Positions 25,362 through 34,581 of a DNA stretch of 42,845 nt are shown piece by piece. A program made the position numbers and the translations under genes. Below the pieces are notes generated by a model that saw only the letters and a program-made list of their open reading frames with translations, was not told where the DNA came from and made no database searches. The first letter of the stretch is position 1, and each line of letters begins with the position of its first letter. The stretch comes from Portibacter lacus (GTDB taxonomy: Bacteria; Bacteroidota; Bacteroidia; Chitinophagales; Saprospiraceae), in contig NZ_JAJNKA010000022.1 in NCBI RefSeq assembly GCF_021533215.1, positions 1-42,845 of the forward strand, written 5' to 3'.

Positions 25362-26642
25362 ATGACATGTAGATTTTTGATTGTACTATTATTCAGTTTG
25401 TACTTTGTTTTTCTATCAGCACAGAGTGAAAACTATTTGATTTCTTCAGATACAACAATCGCGTCTCTGGGGAACAAGCGTGTAATGGAAGGAAATGTGA
25501 TGATCAATGGAATAAGTTCAATCGAGGAGTTAAGAAACATTGAAGTAATTCTTGGAGATCTCAAGATAGAAAATCTAGAACTCGAAGAGCATAATACCTA
25601 TTTTAGTTTGCCATCTTTGAAGCAAGTTGCAGGTAATTTGCTCATTCGGAATATTAATTCACCAGCAACGGTTTTTTTAGATTCTCTTCTTGAGGTAAAG
25701 AGCATTGTAATAGAAAATAACGATAGTCTTGAATTTGTTTCATTGCGACGTTTGGAAAGTGTTCAGGGGCATTTGAGCTTGAAAAATAATAATGTTATTG
25801 GGAGTCTAAATATAGAAACAGTTGCAAATCTAAAAATGAATGCTGTAGAAATAAAGAACAATCCTAAACTTTATGCATTTTTTCCTCCTAACATAGATGA
25901 GATCGACTCTATCGAAATCATCGATAATAGAGGATTAAGAATGCTGGCATGGCCAAGCTTGGTTAAGATTAATAGACATATTGATATTAGCAACTCAGTT
26001 ACACAAGGTGTAAGTCAATTTCCAAATTTAGAAATTGTTGGGAATTATGTTAGACTTGAAAATATTCCATTGGGTGCTTTTATCAAATTTGAAAACTTAA
26101 GAATAATAGGAACAGGAAACAAAGAATCGGATAGCGGTTTAATAATCTCAGATATTGCTAAGTTGCATTCTATTGAACTACCAGAATTGGTAGATATCAA
26201 TGGTGAATTAAGCATTATTAATACTCAAAACAGTCATTTCGTAGCCGTTAAAATGCCAAAATTGGAACAGATAAATTCTCTGAAAATAGTCAATAATGCT
26301 CATTTTGAAGATCTCGATTTTCTCCGATCTATAAAATCTATCTCCGATTCTGTAGTGATTAAGGGGAACGAAAAATTATCTTCCTGTCGCTTGCCCTTTA
26401 TATGTAGTCTCGACGATAACGTCTTGGAAAATCAATTAACAATTGCAAATAATCTTGACTGTTGCGTAGATATCAAAAGTCTGAGAGAAGAATGTGAAGA
26501 AAAGTGCTGTCCGGATTCTTCTACTTATATTTTTGACCAATGTGATGTTTTTATTTACAAAACTGATGCAGGTGAATGCTATGAAATAAATATAGATGCT
26601 AATGGGAAACCCCAACTAAAAAAGGTCAGCTGTCCTGATTAA
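25362..26642 (+). CDS. Secreted receptor-L-domain-like leucine-rich protein
   Basis: 426 aa from ATG 25,362 (the codon before is an in-frame TTG). Signal peptide FLIVLLFSLYFVFLSAQ. The body has irregular LRR/receptor L-type strands: EELRNIEVILGDLKIENLEL, PSLKQVAGNLLIRN, PNLEIVGNYVRLENI and LDFLRSIKSISDSVVIKGN. A Cys-rich cap follows (CRLPFICSL...CCVDIKSL...CEEKCC). The tail TDAGECYEINIDANGKPQLK ends in VSC and matches the end of the protein at 584 (CYRLTIDLLGALK...VC), so the two probably share a C-terminal module. Lacks the TSP3 repeats of that protein. Surface binding role inferred only. Confidence 0.75.
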   Translation: MTCRFLIVLLFSLYFVFLSAQSENYLISSDTTIASLGNKRVMEGNVMINGISSIEELRNIEVILGDLKIENLELEEHNTYFSLPSLKQVAGNLLIRNINSPATVFLDSLLEVKSIVIENNDSLEFVSLRRLESVQGHLSLKNNNVIGSLNIETVANLKMNAVEIKNNPKLYAFFPPNIDEIDSIEIIDNRGLRMLAWPSLVKINRHIDISNSVTQGVSQFPNLEIVGNYVRLENIPLGAFIKFENLRIIGTGNKESDSGLIISDIAKLHSIELPELVDINGELSIINTQNSHFVAVKMPKLEQINSLKIVNNAHFEDLDFLRSIKSISDSVVIKGNEKLSSCRLPFICSLDDNVLENQLTIANNLDCCVDIKSLREECEEKCCPDSSTYIFDQCDVFIYKTDAGECYEINIDANGKPQLKKVSCPD

Positions 26643-26951
26643 AAAATGAAATTGGAAAAGGACCAGAAAGAACGGGAGTTACCGCAATATTTCTAAAAGA
26701 ATTAGTTAGAAAAATTTAGTCCTTTTTATGCAATCTAGTAGAGCCTAAATGCAAGGAAGAAATAACAAGAAGAACTTGAGTAACCGAATCAGGTTTTCTG
26801 AACTTGCATCCTCTATAATAATTCGCTATCTTTCTAGTAGCCAAAAATGTCAGGCACGTACACGCAGTGATAACGATTATGTTTCGTTCGTCAGCACGTC
26901 GATTGCCACGCAAGCGATGTTGGCGTATATAAATAATCTTAAGACATTAAT
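26643..26951. other. Intergenic stretch, nothing recognised
   Basis: 309 bases before the amidohydrolase gene. No recognisable coding remnant. The stretch at 26,850-26,930 is more GC-rich than its surroundings with short complementary segments, but I could not pair it convincingly. Confidence 0.35.
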
Positions 26952-28301
26952 ATGGATAAATTGAAGAATATTTACGCACTGTTAATTTTCATAATTGTTA
27001 TTCCAAACAGCAAAGCTCAGACAAATAACTCTGAATCGACTGCATTTACAAATATTACATTAATAGATGTGGAAAACTCTAAGTCATTAGAGAATATGAC
27101 AATCATCATTAGTGATGATAAAATAACATCAGTTTTCCCGAGCAATTCTCAGCAAATTCCAACCAGTGCTGAAATTGTCGATATGGCAAATCATTATATT
27201 ATTCCTGGTCTTATAGACGGGCATGTTCATCTTTTTGCAAATCAAAATAGAACTGCTGATTTAGAAAAACTTCTTTTTTCTGGGGTTACCTCTTTAAGGG
27301 ACATGGGTGGCGATGTCAGAGTTTATCAGGAACTTAATCAGAAGATTGCAAATGGATCAATAAAATCTCCCAATATATATTATTCCGCAACCTTCTTTGG
27401 TCCCGAATTCTTAGTAGATCCACGTACAAAATTTGCAAACAAAGGCATTAATGCAGGAGAAGCGCCCTGGATGAGAGTTGTCCACGATAGTACAAACCTG
27501 AAAGAGGTAATTTCTGAGGCAAAGGAATTCGGAGTAACTGGAATTAAAGCCTATGCTTCTATTTCTCCTGATTTACTAAAAGTCATATCTGAAGAAGCTC
27601 ATAGGCAAGGATTAAAAGTGTGGAGTCATGCAGCTATTTTTCCTAGTAAACCAAGTGATGCTGTAAATGCAAAAGTGGATGCTATTTCTCATGGTGTGGG
27701 AATGATAGTAGAACAGGCAGAAACAGTTCCTAACTCATTTCATAATGCGGTACGTAACTTTATACCAGTTCAAGATTTTGAAAATGCAGACGTCTTATCT
27801 CAGGATTATGTGGATTTACTCCAGTCAATGAAAGCAGAGGGAACCATCTTCGAACCAACTATCTCAGCTTGGAAAAAAGTCCAATCCAAAAATCAGGATG
27901 GTAAAATGAATGAAAATAAAATAAGCCCAAAAAGCAATATGCCACCAGCGATCAAATTGAATATTCCGGCTATGAATAAATGGGTTAATAACATTACTAA
28001 TGCTGCCTATCTTAATGGGGTTACCATTTCAGCCGGAACGGACTTTACGCGAACTATAAAGTGGGTTCAGGATGAGATTCGATTTCTTGTTGAATCTGGT
28101 CTCACTGAAATTGACGCCATCAAAGCAGCAACGTTGAATAATGCTATCGTGATTGGAATTGAAAAAACTCATGGCTCAATTTCCGTAGGCAAGCAAGCAG
28201 ATTTTGTAATTCTTACGGAAAATCCATTAGAAAATATTGAAAACCTCAGAAGTGTGAAAACAGTTTATAAAAACGGAAAACGATATTCGGTCGAAGAATA
28301 A
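26952..28301 (+). CDS. Secreted amidohydrolase-superfamily enzyme
   Basis: 449 aa with a signal peptide ending near NSKAQ. Metal ligands of the imidazolonepropionase/prolidase-like amidohydrolases are in place: HVH (His91, His93) after IIPGLIDG, Lys199 in GIKAYAS (possible carboxylated Lys), His226 in VWSHAA, His247 in ISHGVG, and Asp364 in AGTDFTR. The composite beta domain (FTNITLIDVEN and QADFVILTENPLENI) flanks the barrel. It hydrolyses an amide or cyclic amide/peptide bond in the periplasm; substrate unknown. Isolated gene; the next gene on the strand is a secreted esterase. Confidence 0.9.
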   Translation: MDKLKNIYALLIFIIVIPNSKAQTNNSESTAFTNITLIDVENSKSLENMTIIISDDKITSVFPSNSQQIPTSAEIVDMANHYIIPGLIDGHVHLFANQNRTADLEKLLFSGVTSLRDMGGDVRVYQELNQKIANGSIKSPNIYYSATFFGPEFLVDPRTKFANKGINAGEAPWMRVVHDSTNLKEVISEAKEFGVTGIKAYASISPDLLKVISEEAHRQGLKVWSHAAIFPSKPSDAVNAKVDAISHGVGMIVEQAETVPNSFHNAVRNFIPVQDFENADVLSQDYVDLLQSMKAEGTIFEPTISAWKKVQSKNQDGKMNENKISPKSNMPPAIKLNIPAMNKWVNNITNAAYLNGVTISAGTDFTRTIKWVQDEIRFLVESGLTEIDAIKAATLNNAIVIGIEKTHGSISVGKQADFVILTENPLENIENLRSVKTVYKNGKRYSVEE

Positions 28302-28465
28302 ACTAAAGTGAATGACAATTACATTTATGAAGTATCTAAGTAGAAGCGATTTGCAATACAGATGGAAAGCCAAGCTAATCCAGAGACTTAAATGGATAAA
28401 AAAAACGGAGACAAAAAATATTGACGTTCTAGATGAGTGACTTCCTAAGAATAAGTATAACCACT

Positions 28466-29362
28466 ATGAAAATAACCTTAACCACCTTACTATTAACCAT
28501 TTGGGTTAGTTTTGTATTTGGTCAAAATGGGAAACTATTGTCTAAGACTTTAATTGACATTAGTACTACTAAATATTGGTACCAATTTTCAAATAACGAT
28601 ACCTTGGCAACCGAATACAAATATTTAGAGCACCTTAGCTTTTATGCTATCACCTACCAAAGTGACGATGCAATAGTCAAAGGAATAACCGTAGAACCTA
28701 ACAAAGAAGGAGTCTTCCCTGTAGTGATTTTTAACAGAGGAGGAAATGCAGATTTTGCCGAATTAGATGTTTCGACATTAATCTATTTCACAGCTAAATT
28801 AGCTGCGCAAGGCTATCTTGTTATTGCTAGTAATTATCGAAAACAAGAAGAGTATGGAGGGGAAGATATCAATGATGTTTTATATCTAACAGAAACAATA
28901 AAAGAAATCAATAAGGCTGATACGAGCAGAATTGGAATGTTTGGATGGTCGAGAGGAGGATTAATGACTTATTTAGCATTACAAAATACCGATAGAATAA
29001 AAACAGCGATCGTAGGTAATGGTCCATCAGATTTATTCAAAATAGCAGAATCTAGACCATTATTAGAAGAAAAAGTATTTGCCAATTTTATACCGAACTA
29101 TTGGAAAAATAAAGAAGCAGAATTAAAAAAGCGCTCTGTTGTGTATTGGGCTGACGAATTAAGTAAGCAAAGTAGTCTGCTAATATTATGTGGAACAGAA
29201 GACCGGAGATGTCCTTATGAACAGGCAGTAAATATTTCGCATCTTTTGGAAGAAATAGAATATGACCATGTTCTGATGAAATTCGAAACGGATCACACGT
29301 TTACAGGTAAGAAAGAGGAATTGAGTATAGAGGTCATCAAATGGTTTAATAATCGGTTATGA
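28466..29362 (+). CDS. Secreted alpha/beta hydrolase (prolyl-oligopeptidase-like esterase)
   Basis: I start at 28,466, where MKITLTTLLLTIWVSFVFGQ is a signal peptide (298 aa); the frame opens at 28,433. PVVIFNRGGNADFAEL is the oxyanion region, GWSRG (Ser162) the nucleophile elbow, CGTEDRRCP the Asp loop and ETDHTFTG the His. The layout is that of S9/dienelactone-hydrolase-like esterases. Periplasmic hydrolase of unknown substrate. It is followed by two attC-like sites, so it may be the last gene of an old cassette. Confidence 0.85.
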   Translation: MKITLTTLLLTIWVSFVFGQNGKLLSKTLIDISTTKYWYQFSNNDTLATEYKYLEHLSFYAITYQSDDAIVKGITVEPNKEGVFPVVIFNRGGNADFAELDVSTLIYFTAKLAAQGYLVIASNYRKQEEYGGEDINDVLYLTETIKEINKADTSRIGMFGWSRGGLMTYLALQNTDRIKTAIVGNGPSDLFKIAESRPLLEEKVFANFIPNYWKNKEAELKKRSVVYWADELSKQSSLLILCGTEDRRCPYEQAVNISHLLEEIEYDHVLMKFETDHTFTGKKEELSIEVIKWFNNRL

Positions 29363-29372
29363 AAATAGCTGA

Positions 29373-29445
29373 TGACACTGTCTATAGCAATAGGAGAGAA
29401 GTGAGCGCTCCATCGCAACCCTTCTCTTATTATTCCCCGTTAGTG
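29373..29445 (+). other. attC-like site 7
   Basis: The 5' arm AATAGGAGAGAAG (29,389-29,401) pairs with CTTCTCTTATT (29,421-29,431). The closing box is GTTAGTG at 29,439-29,445, with GACACTG at 29,373 as a weak partner. CCATCGCAACCC in the loop/3' arm is shared with site 6. It lies 10 bases after the esterase stop. Confidence 0.5.
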
Positions 29446-29500
29446 TAGTGGGTTGCGTTTTTTATGCTGAATAATAAATTCGATGAAGGATATTTAATTT

Positions 29501-29630
29501 AGATTTTTTTAATGGTCAATGTTTTAATGGTCGACTAATAACTTAGCTTATGGACACTATTAGATTTGTAGAAGTATTGAGAAAGTTAAAATGATTTATA
29601 TTAAATTGTGGGTAGATGAGTGAGTTATCT
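29501..29630 (+). repeat. attC-like site 8: 125-bp repeat, copy A
   Basis: First of three near-identical copies, from AGATTTTTTTAATGGTCAAT to the GTT box. First box TAATAAC (29,536-29,542), closing box GTTATCT (29,624-29,630). The outer arms AACTTA.. and ..TGAGTT and the inner pair around GGACACTATT and AAATTGTGGG can form the two-stem attC shape. Identity with copies B and C ends at the GTT box, where each runs into different DNA. Confidence 0.65.
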
Positions 29631-29710
29631 CTCAGAAAATCTAAAAACCAACAAATTGTTGAATGTTACGAAAATATGGTATATTTTAATTAGAAGTAAA
29701 AACACAACCA

Positions 29711-31567
29711 ATGATCATTGAACATTTTAGATTGATTGCTAGATCTGGCCTCCTCATGATTTTCATAAGCTTCAACTTATCAATCTCTGCAGAAGATTAC
29801 GACCTATCGAATTCGTACTTCAACCACCTTTCTAAAGTCAATAAAGAATGGTTTAAGCATAGAGATGTTTGTCCTCAAGGTACCATTTCTTTTAGTTCAG
29901 ATACTGACAGGATTCAACTACACCTCAATTTGGTGATTCAACAGCTCAAATCTATTAGGCCGAGAAGACTAAATTCTGCACAAATTGCGAACCGTTTGTT
30001 TTTACTAGATGGATTACAGCAATATGTGGACAAAAAAATCTTTCCTATAAATAAATACCATGTTAATAGGCAACCATATTTTGTAGATAATCTTGGAACA
30101 AATTGTGCCGTTGGACAAATGATTTATCTTTCTGGTGACCACCAACTGTTAGCCAAAGTCAGCAAGGATCATAACTACGATTATATTGAAAATATCAGCA
30201 CTGATGGGCTTAAGGAGTGGGCAACTGAATTTGGATTCACTTTAGAAGAGCTTAAATGGATTCAACCTGCTTATATGCCAATAGCAAATATGGAACAAGT
30301 TCTTGGAGGCACAAACGGGAGTGTCAATAAGATAGAATTTAACTATTGGGACGAAAGCCTAACGATTGCAGGCGACTTCACTGAGTTGAATAACTTACCC
30401 TGCGTAAATATCGGAGTTTATTTAGATGATCAACTTAATTGCTTGGGTACTGGGGTCGATGGAACAATTAATGATATTATTCATCTATCAGGAGTCATTT
30501 ACGTTTTTGGTGAACTGAATTACAATGGAGAAATATACGCTGGAGCAATGTATGATGGCTCCTCTTGGATTTATCTAAATATACCAAACAGAGAGGGCGC
30601 TATATGTACATCTGCGAATCAAGGTGGTGTAGGATATCAATTTGAAATGGCGATAAGTCATAACTCCATTCCAGGACAACAAGAGATTTGGCATTTTCTT
30701 GAAGATAATACTTGGGAGAAAAAAGCCATGGTAAAAGGGGTGATTTTGGATATTATTGGAAGTAGCTATGGAAGGGTCCATGTTGGTCATTTAGACTCCG
30801 TAATAGTGTATGATTCTAATAATGAAATTGATACTTCTCTTACTGTGAATAATGTGCTATTTAAAGCAAATTATTCTGATCTCTGGTTTGGAATTAGTGA
30901 TGATATCAGTGATACAGTAAACGTTGTGGTAAATATAGGTGGCGCGATAATTTTTGGAGGAACATGCAGCAATCAAGTTGATTTAAATACGATATGTATA
31001 AGTAGATATTTTAATTCAACATTACAACCATTATATGTGAATGATTACGGAAACGATTCTTATTCGATTAATACAATCGCTTATGATTCAGGAAACAAAT
31101 TCGTATTTGGGGGTGACTTTGATTATTCGCTTGGATTAACAAATGGAAGTCATCTTGCAACCTACGACATAGTTAGCAATCGTATTGAACCCATTGCGAT
31201 TTTTGATAAAGCAGTGAACACTCTATCATACTTAGATAGTGAACTATTTATTGGGGGTAGTTTTCAAACAAATTTGGATGTTCATAGTATTAATTTTTTA
31301 GCAAGGCAAAGAGCCTCTGTCGGAGTAAGTGATTTAGCATCCGATGAGGAATTCGATATTTATCCTAACCCATTCACAACATCGATACACTTGGATGGAG
31401 TTGAAAATGGAATAGTTTATTCGATATTAAGTTTTGATGGACGACATCTTAAAAGTGGCCAAGTAATGAATGAAACAATAAATGATCTTGATTTCCTACG
31501 TAGTGGATTTTTTTTACTGCGCTTAGAATCGTCAGATGGCTTTATAGTTAAGAAAATAATTAAGTGA
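29711..31567 (+). CDS. Secreted T9SS-sorted protein with kelch/propeller-like middle
   Basis: 618 aa. Signal peptide at residues 1-27. Residues about 30-200 form a distinct N-terminal domain seen in other Bacteroidota secreted proteins in my memory (PYFVDNLGTNCAVGQMIYLS ... LKEWATEFGFTLEELKWIQP). The middle has repeated IAGDFTELNNLPC / FGGDFDYS / IGGSFQTN phrases, i.e. beta-propeller-like blades. Residues 548-618 are a type A T9SS sorting domain (FDIYPNPFTTSIHLDG ... FFLLRLESSDGFIVKKIIK), so it is exported by type IX secretion and probably cell-surface attached. Sits between attC-like sites 8 and 9 as one cassette-like unit. Confidence 0.85.
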   Translation: MIIEHFRLIARSGLLMIFISFNLSISAEDYDLSNSYFNHLSKVNKEWFKHRDVCPQGTISFSSDTDRIQLHLNLVIQQLKSIRPRRLNSAQIANRLFLLDGLQQYVDKKIFPINKYHVNRQPYFVDNLGTNCAVGQMIYLSGDHQLLAKVSKDHNYDYIENISTDGLKEWATEFGFTLEELKWIQPAYMPIANMEQVLGGTNGSVNKIEFNYWDESLTIAGDFTELNNLPCVNIGVYLDDQLNCLGTGVDGTINDIIHLSGVIYVFGELNYNGEIYAGAMYDGSSWIYLNIPNREGAICTSANQGGVGYQFEMAISHNSIPGQQEIWHFLEDNTWEKKAMVKGVILDIIGSSYGRVHVGHLDSVIVYDSNNEIDTSLTVNNVLFKANYSDLWFGISDDISDTVNVVVNIGGAIIFGGTCSNQVDLNTICISRYFNSTLQPLYVNDYGNDSYSINTIAYDSGNKFVFGGDFDYSLGLTNGSHLATYDIVSNRIEPIAIFDKAVNTLSYLDSELFIGGSFQTNLDVHSINFLARQRASVGVSDLASDEEFDIYPNPFTTSIHLDGVENGIVYSILSFDGRHLKSGQVMNETINDLDFLRSGFFLLRLESSDGFIVKKIIK

Positions 31568-31658
31568 CCAACTGTTAATTGTTAAATAGAATAATTTATG
31601 ATCTAAATTAAAATTATGAAAATAATAAATAACAATAAAAGCAAAGAAGAAATCCGAG

Positions 31659-31727
31659 AGATAACAGGATGCGATCTCGGAATACTGCGCTATCGCTTGT
31701 ACTCCGGATGCATCAGAACCGTTCTAC
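31659..31727 (+). other. attC-like site 9
   Basis: First box AGATAAC (31,659-31,665), closing box GTTCTAC (31,721-31,727). GCGATCTCGGAATA (from 31,671) pairs with TGTACTCCGGATGC. Nearly the same sequence as site 15 after the fic gene. The bases just before (AAGAAATCCGAGAGATAACA, from 31,647) match the end of the PIN relic at 2331-2350, so a PIN-gene 3' end probably lay here too. Confidence 0.65.
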
Positions 31728-31798
31728 TCCATTAAAAGACATTATCACATTAAAATGATTTCAATATCTTCGTATGAATATAATTGCAAATCCAATTC

Positions 31799-32821
31799 AT
31801 GAAAGATATACAGAACACAGATCATCAAGAACTTTTGGATGAATTGATCAATCTGGTAGAAAATACCAAATCTTATGTTGTTTCATACGCGAACAGTTCA
31901 CTGACAATTCTATTCTGGAAAATCGGGAATAAAGTTTTAAACAGTACACTTCAAAATTCAAGAGCTGAATATGGAAAGCAAATTGTCGCGACAGTATCAC
32001 GACAATTAGAATCTAAATTCGGGAGGAATTATGAAGAAAAGAATCTTAGAAGAATGATCCAATTTGCTCAACAATTTAGCGATTTTGAAAAAGTCGTTAC
32101 ACTGTCACGACAATTGTCATGGTCTCATTTTTTAAGCCTTATTCCTATCAAATCAGTAGATTCGAGAACTTTTTATGCAATTCAATCAATTGAGAATGGA
32201 TACAGTGTACGAGAATTGAGAAAACAAATTGCTAAAAAATCCTTCGAAAGAAGCAATAATGCCGACCTCCAACTAACAAAAACTTCAAACCAATATAAAG
32301 GAATTTTTAAAGATCCATATTTACTTGACTTTCTAGAACTCAAAGATGGCTATCTAGAATATGATTTAGAAAAAGCAATTCTCAAAGAATTAGAACACTT
32401 CATTTTAGAATTAGGAAATGGCTTTTCATTTATAGAGAGACAAAAAAGAATGATAATTGACGGAGAAGACTTCTATCTTGACTTACTCTTTTACCATCGA
32501 AGACTTAAAAGGTTGGTAGCAATTGAATTGAAAATCGGGAAATTTAAAGCACAACATAAAGGCCAAATGGAATTGTATTTAAAATGGTTGGATAAATATG
32601 AGAAAGAAGAAGATGAAGAACCTCCAATTGGATTAATACTATGTGCTGAAGCGAGTAAAGAACAAATAGAACTCCTTCAAATGCATAAAGATGGAATAAT
32701 GGTTGCGGAATATTGGACGGAATTGCCACCTAAAAAAGTGTTAGAAGATAAATTACATCAATCTTTAATGGAAGCACGCGAGCGTATAAAAAGAAAAGAA
32801 ATAAGAAACAAAACAACGTAG
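31799..32821 (+). CDS. YhcG/DUF1016-type PD-(D/E)XK nuclease
   Basis: 340 aa from the ATG at 31,799 (a TTG at 31,784 is in frame upstream). The N-terminal DUF1016 helical domain (YANSSLTILFWKIGNKVL, YGKQIVATVSRQL, LSWSHFLSLI) is followed by a PD-(D/E)XK core: Asp228 in DFYLDLLFYH, then Glu243-x-Lys245 in VAIELKIGKF, then GQMELYLKWLDKY. Family members are found beside restriction or defence genes and mobile DNA; the cellular role is not settled. Single-gene unit between attC-like sites 9 and 10. Confidence 0.85.
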   Translation: MKDIQNTDHQELLDELINLVENTKSYVVSYANSSLTILFWKIGNKVLNSTLQNSRAEYGKQIVATVSRQLESKFGRNYEEKNLRRMIQFAQQFSDFEKVVTLSRQLSWSHFLSLIPIKSVDSRTFYAIQSIENGYSVRELRKQIAKKSFERSNNADLQLTKTSNQYKGIFKDPYLLDFLELKDGYLEYDLEKAILKELEHFILELGNGFSFIERQKRMIIDGEDFYLDLLFYHRRLKRLVAIELKIGKFKAQHKGQMELYLKWLDKYEKEEDEEPPIGLILCAEASKEQIELLQMHKDGIMVAEYWTELPPKKVLEDKLHQSLMEARERIKRKEIRNKTT

Positions 32822-32885
32822 TAGAACAGGCCGAGATCACTGAAGACTTCCTTCGGTCGTCCTCAGGATTCAGCTAATCCGCGCA
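32821..32885 (+). other. attC-like site 10 (partly decayed)
   Basis: GTAGAAC at 32,821-32,827 as first box. GATCACTGAAGAC (32,835-32,847) pairs with GTCCTCAGGATTC (32,859-32,871) across a CTTCGG loop. The closing GTT box is lost or altered. It starts at the stop of the nuclease gene and precedes the methyltransferase gene by 25 bases. Confidence 0.45.
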
Positions 32886-32909
32886 ATCTGCAATTAGAAA
32901 AAGAAGATT

Positions 32910-33542
32910 ATGAAATGGTATGACGTATTTTCAAATATTTATGACTCTTCATTAGAGAAACTATACTTTAAAAGTAGAGTAAGGGCAATTGAATTATTGG
33001 ACTTAAAATCAGGACAGAATCTTATTGATATTGCTTGTGGAACAGGAGCCAATTTTAAGCATATAAAAGCGACCAATGAAGAATTAGAAATTTACGGGAC
33101 TGACTTTTCAGAAGGAATGCTGAGAAAAGGGCAATCTCTTATTAAGAAAAATAACTGGAATGATATTACATTATTTCAAGCAGATGCAAGAGAATTGACT
33201 CCAGAGTTCATTAAAAAACAGATTAATAAGGATTTAAGTTTTGATAGAATTATTTGTGTATTAGGGCTTTCTGTTATTCCTGAATGGGAGGTAGTTTTAG
33301 ATAAGATGCTTGATATATTAAAAGAAAACGGGAGAATTGTGATTGTGGATGTCTTTGCAGAAAAAAGAAACTTCAATACTTGGTTGGTTGAAAAAATTGC
33401 AAAAGCAGATTTGAATCGAAAAATATGGCAAACACTTGAGAAGAAGACAACTAATTTTCATTATGAATATCTACCTGTTAAAGAGAATAAAGTAGGAGGC
33501 AAATTATTTGTAGCTACAGGAATAAAAAGTAAAAGGCGCTAA
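32910..33542 (+). CDS. Class I SAM-dependent methyltransferase
   Basis: 210 aa. Motif I is LIDIACGTGA at residues 38-47, EIYGTDFSEGML is motif post-I with the acidic residue for ribose, and LFQADAREL the next strand. FDRIICVLGLSVIPEW and LKENGRIVIVDVFAEKRNF complete the Rossmann core. UbiE/arsenite-methyltransferase-like in style, with substrate unknown. Its stop codon is inside the first box of attC-like site 11 (CGC-TAA-C), a tight fusion expected of a cassette gene. Confidence 0.85.
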   Translation: MKWYDVFSNIYDSSLEKLYFKSRVRAIELLDLKSGQNLIDIACGTGANFKHIKATNEELEIYGTDFSEGMLRKGQSLIKKNNWNDITLFQADARELTPEFIKKQINKDLSFDRIICVLGLSVIPEWEVVLDKMLDILKENGRIVIVDVFAEKRNFNTWLVEKIAKADLNRKIWQTLEKKTTNFHYEYLPVKENKVGGKLFVATGIKSKRR

Positions 33543-33604
33543 CACCGTATATGAAATCATAGCCGCTTATAGGTAGGCTACGCCTCATTTACTGACCGTT
33601 GTGT
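33537..33604 (+). other. attC-like site 11
   Basis: First box CGCTAAC (33,537-33,543), closing box GTTGTGT (33,598-33,604). ACCGTATATGAAATCATAGC (from 33,544) pairs with GGCTACGCCTCATTTACTGA (from 33,576) with two to three bulged bases. The loop holds GCTTATAGGTA. The next gene begins 24 bases later. Confidence 0.65.
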
Positions 33605-33628
33605 TACATTATAACAAACCATTGACCA

Positions 33629-34426
33629 ATGATAAAAATCTTTAGAAAAATTCGCCAAAAACTAATCTCTGAAAATAAATTCAGCAAATATCTAATCTAT
33701 TCGATTGGCGAAATAGTTCTTGTTGTTATTGGAATTTTAATAGCACTACAGATTAACAATAAAAATGATGAAAGAAAAGCTGAAGAAAGTGTAAAAAAAT
33801 TTTATAAAGCCACTATTCTGGATTTAGATGAGGCTTCTAATGCCACGAAAACACAACTAAATTGGTTTGAAATATACCAAGACTTAAATTTTACTCTCTA
33901 CGAGCAGTCAAGAAAACAAATCCCAGATGATTCAACTTTAAATATTAATTTATTGATTTGGACACATTCATTTAGATCATTAATAACTGATAATTATGAA
34001 TCAAAATTTGACCAAATTAATAATGCCAAAATTCAAGAACTGTTTAGGGATATATTATGGAGAGAACAATTGGTGGTAGAAGCAATTGAAGAATGGAATT
34101 TAATGAAAATCGGTACATTACGACCATTCTTTTTTAAGAAAAACATTAACAATGTGGATGAATCGTTCAGTGCCGAACGATATAAATTCATTATGTATGA
34201 AGTAGAATTGTTAGATAGAGATCAATTGATTGCTCAATATAACACATCGGAATTCAACCAAATACTCTACGAATTAAGACATAAAACATCCTGGGCGATA
34301 GAATGTTTTAAGGGACTTGAAGCGTCTAATCAAAATTTAAAATTGGCACTTGAATACTACCTTGAGGGAGATTATCTAAATCTTAATGAAATCAAGGCGT
34401 TAAAATATTATATGAAAGATGAATAA
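33629..34426 (+). CDS. DUF6090-like membrane-anchored protein C
   Basis: 265 aa, the longest intact copy. N-terminus MIKIFRKIRQKLISENKFSK, TM helix IVLVVIGILIALQINN (residues about 29-44), then a helical extracytoplasmic part ending ALEYYLEGDYLNLNEIKALK. Its last 65 or so residues are shared with the truncated copy at 6284-6484, which shows both descend from one gene. No catalytic signature; function unknown. Sits alone between attC-like sites 11 and 12. Confidence 0.8.
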   Translation: MIKIFRKIRQKLISENKFSKYLIYSIGEIVLVVIGILIALQINNKNDERKAEESVKKFYKATILDLDEASNATKTQLNWFEIYQDLNFTLYEQSRKQIPDDSTLNINLLIWTHSFRSLITDNYESKFDQINNAKIQELFRDILWREQLVVEAIEEWNLMKIGTLRPFFFKKNINNVDESFSAERYKFIMYEVELLDRDQLIAQYNTSEFNQILYELRHKTSWAIECFKGLEASNQNLKLALEYYLEGDYLNLNEIKALKYYMKDE

Positions 34427-34448
34427 ATAAGTCAAAAAAATAACGAGA

Positions 34449-34518
34449 GCACAACTTTAGGTAGATTGTGCATTACGTTTGCTTCGCAGCGCACGTCGTC
34501 TACCATTGCACGTTACCT
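34449..34518 (+). other. attC-like site 12
   Basis: First box GCACAAC (34,449-34,455), preceded by ATAACGAGA as in the sites after other DUF6090-like genes; closing box GTTACCT (34,512-34,518). The stem uses AAC...GGTAGA with TCTACC...GTT, bulged in between; the central part has GCTTCGCAGCGCACG. Confidence 0.55.
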
Positions 34519-34581
34519 ATAAGTCCAAATCAATAAATATACACCGATATAAATTTTAGATCATAATATTAACTTTGGGTT

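Noticed and set aside
26840..26930. attC-like dyad before the amidohydrolase
   Set aside because: A GTTGG box and some complementarity exist, but the stem is too poor to support.
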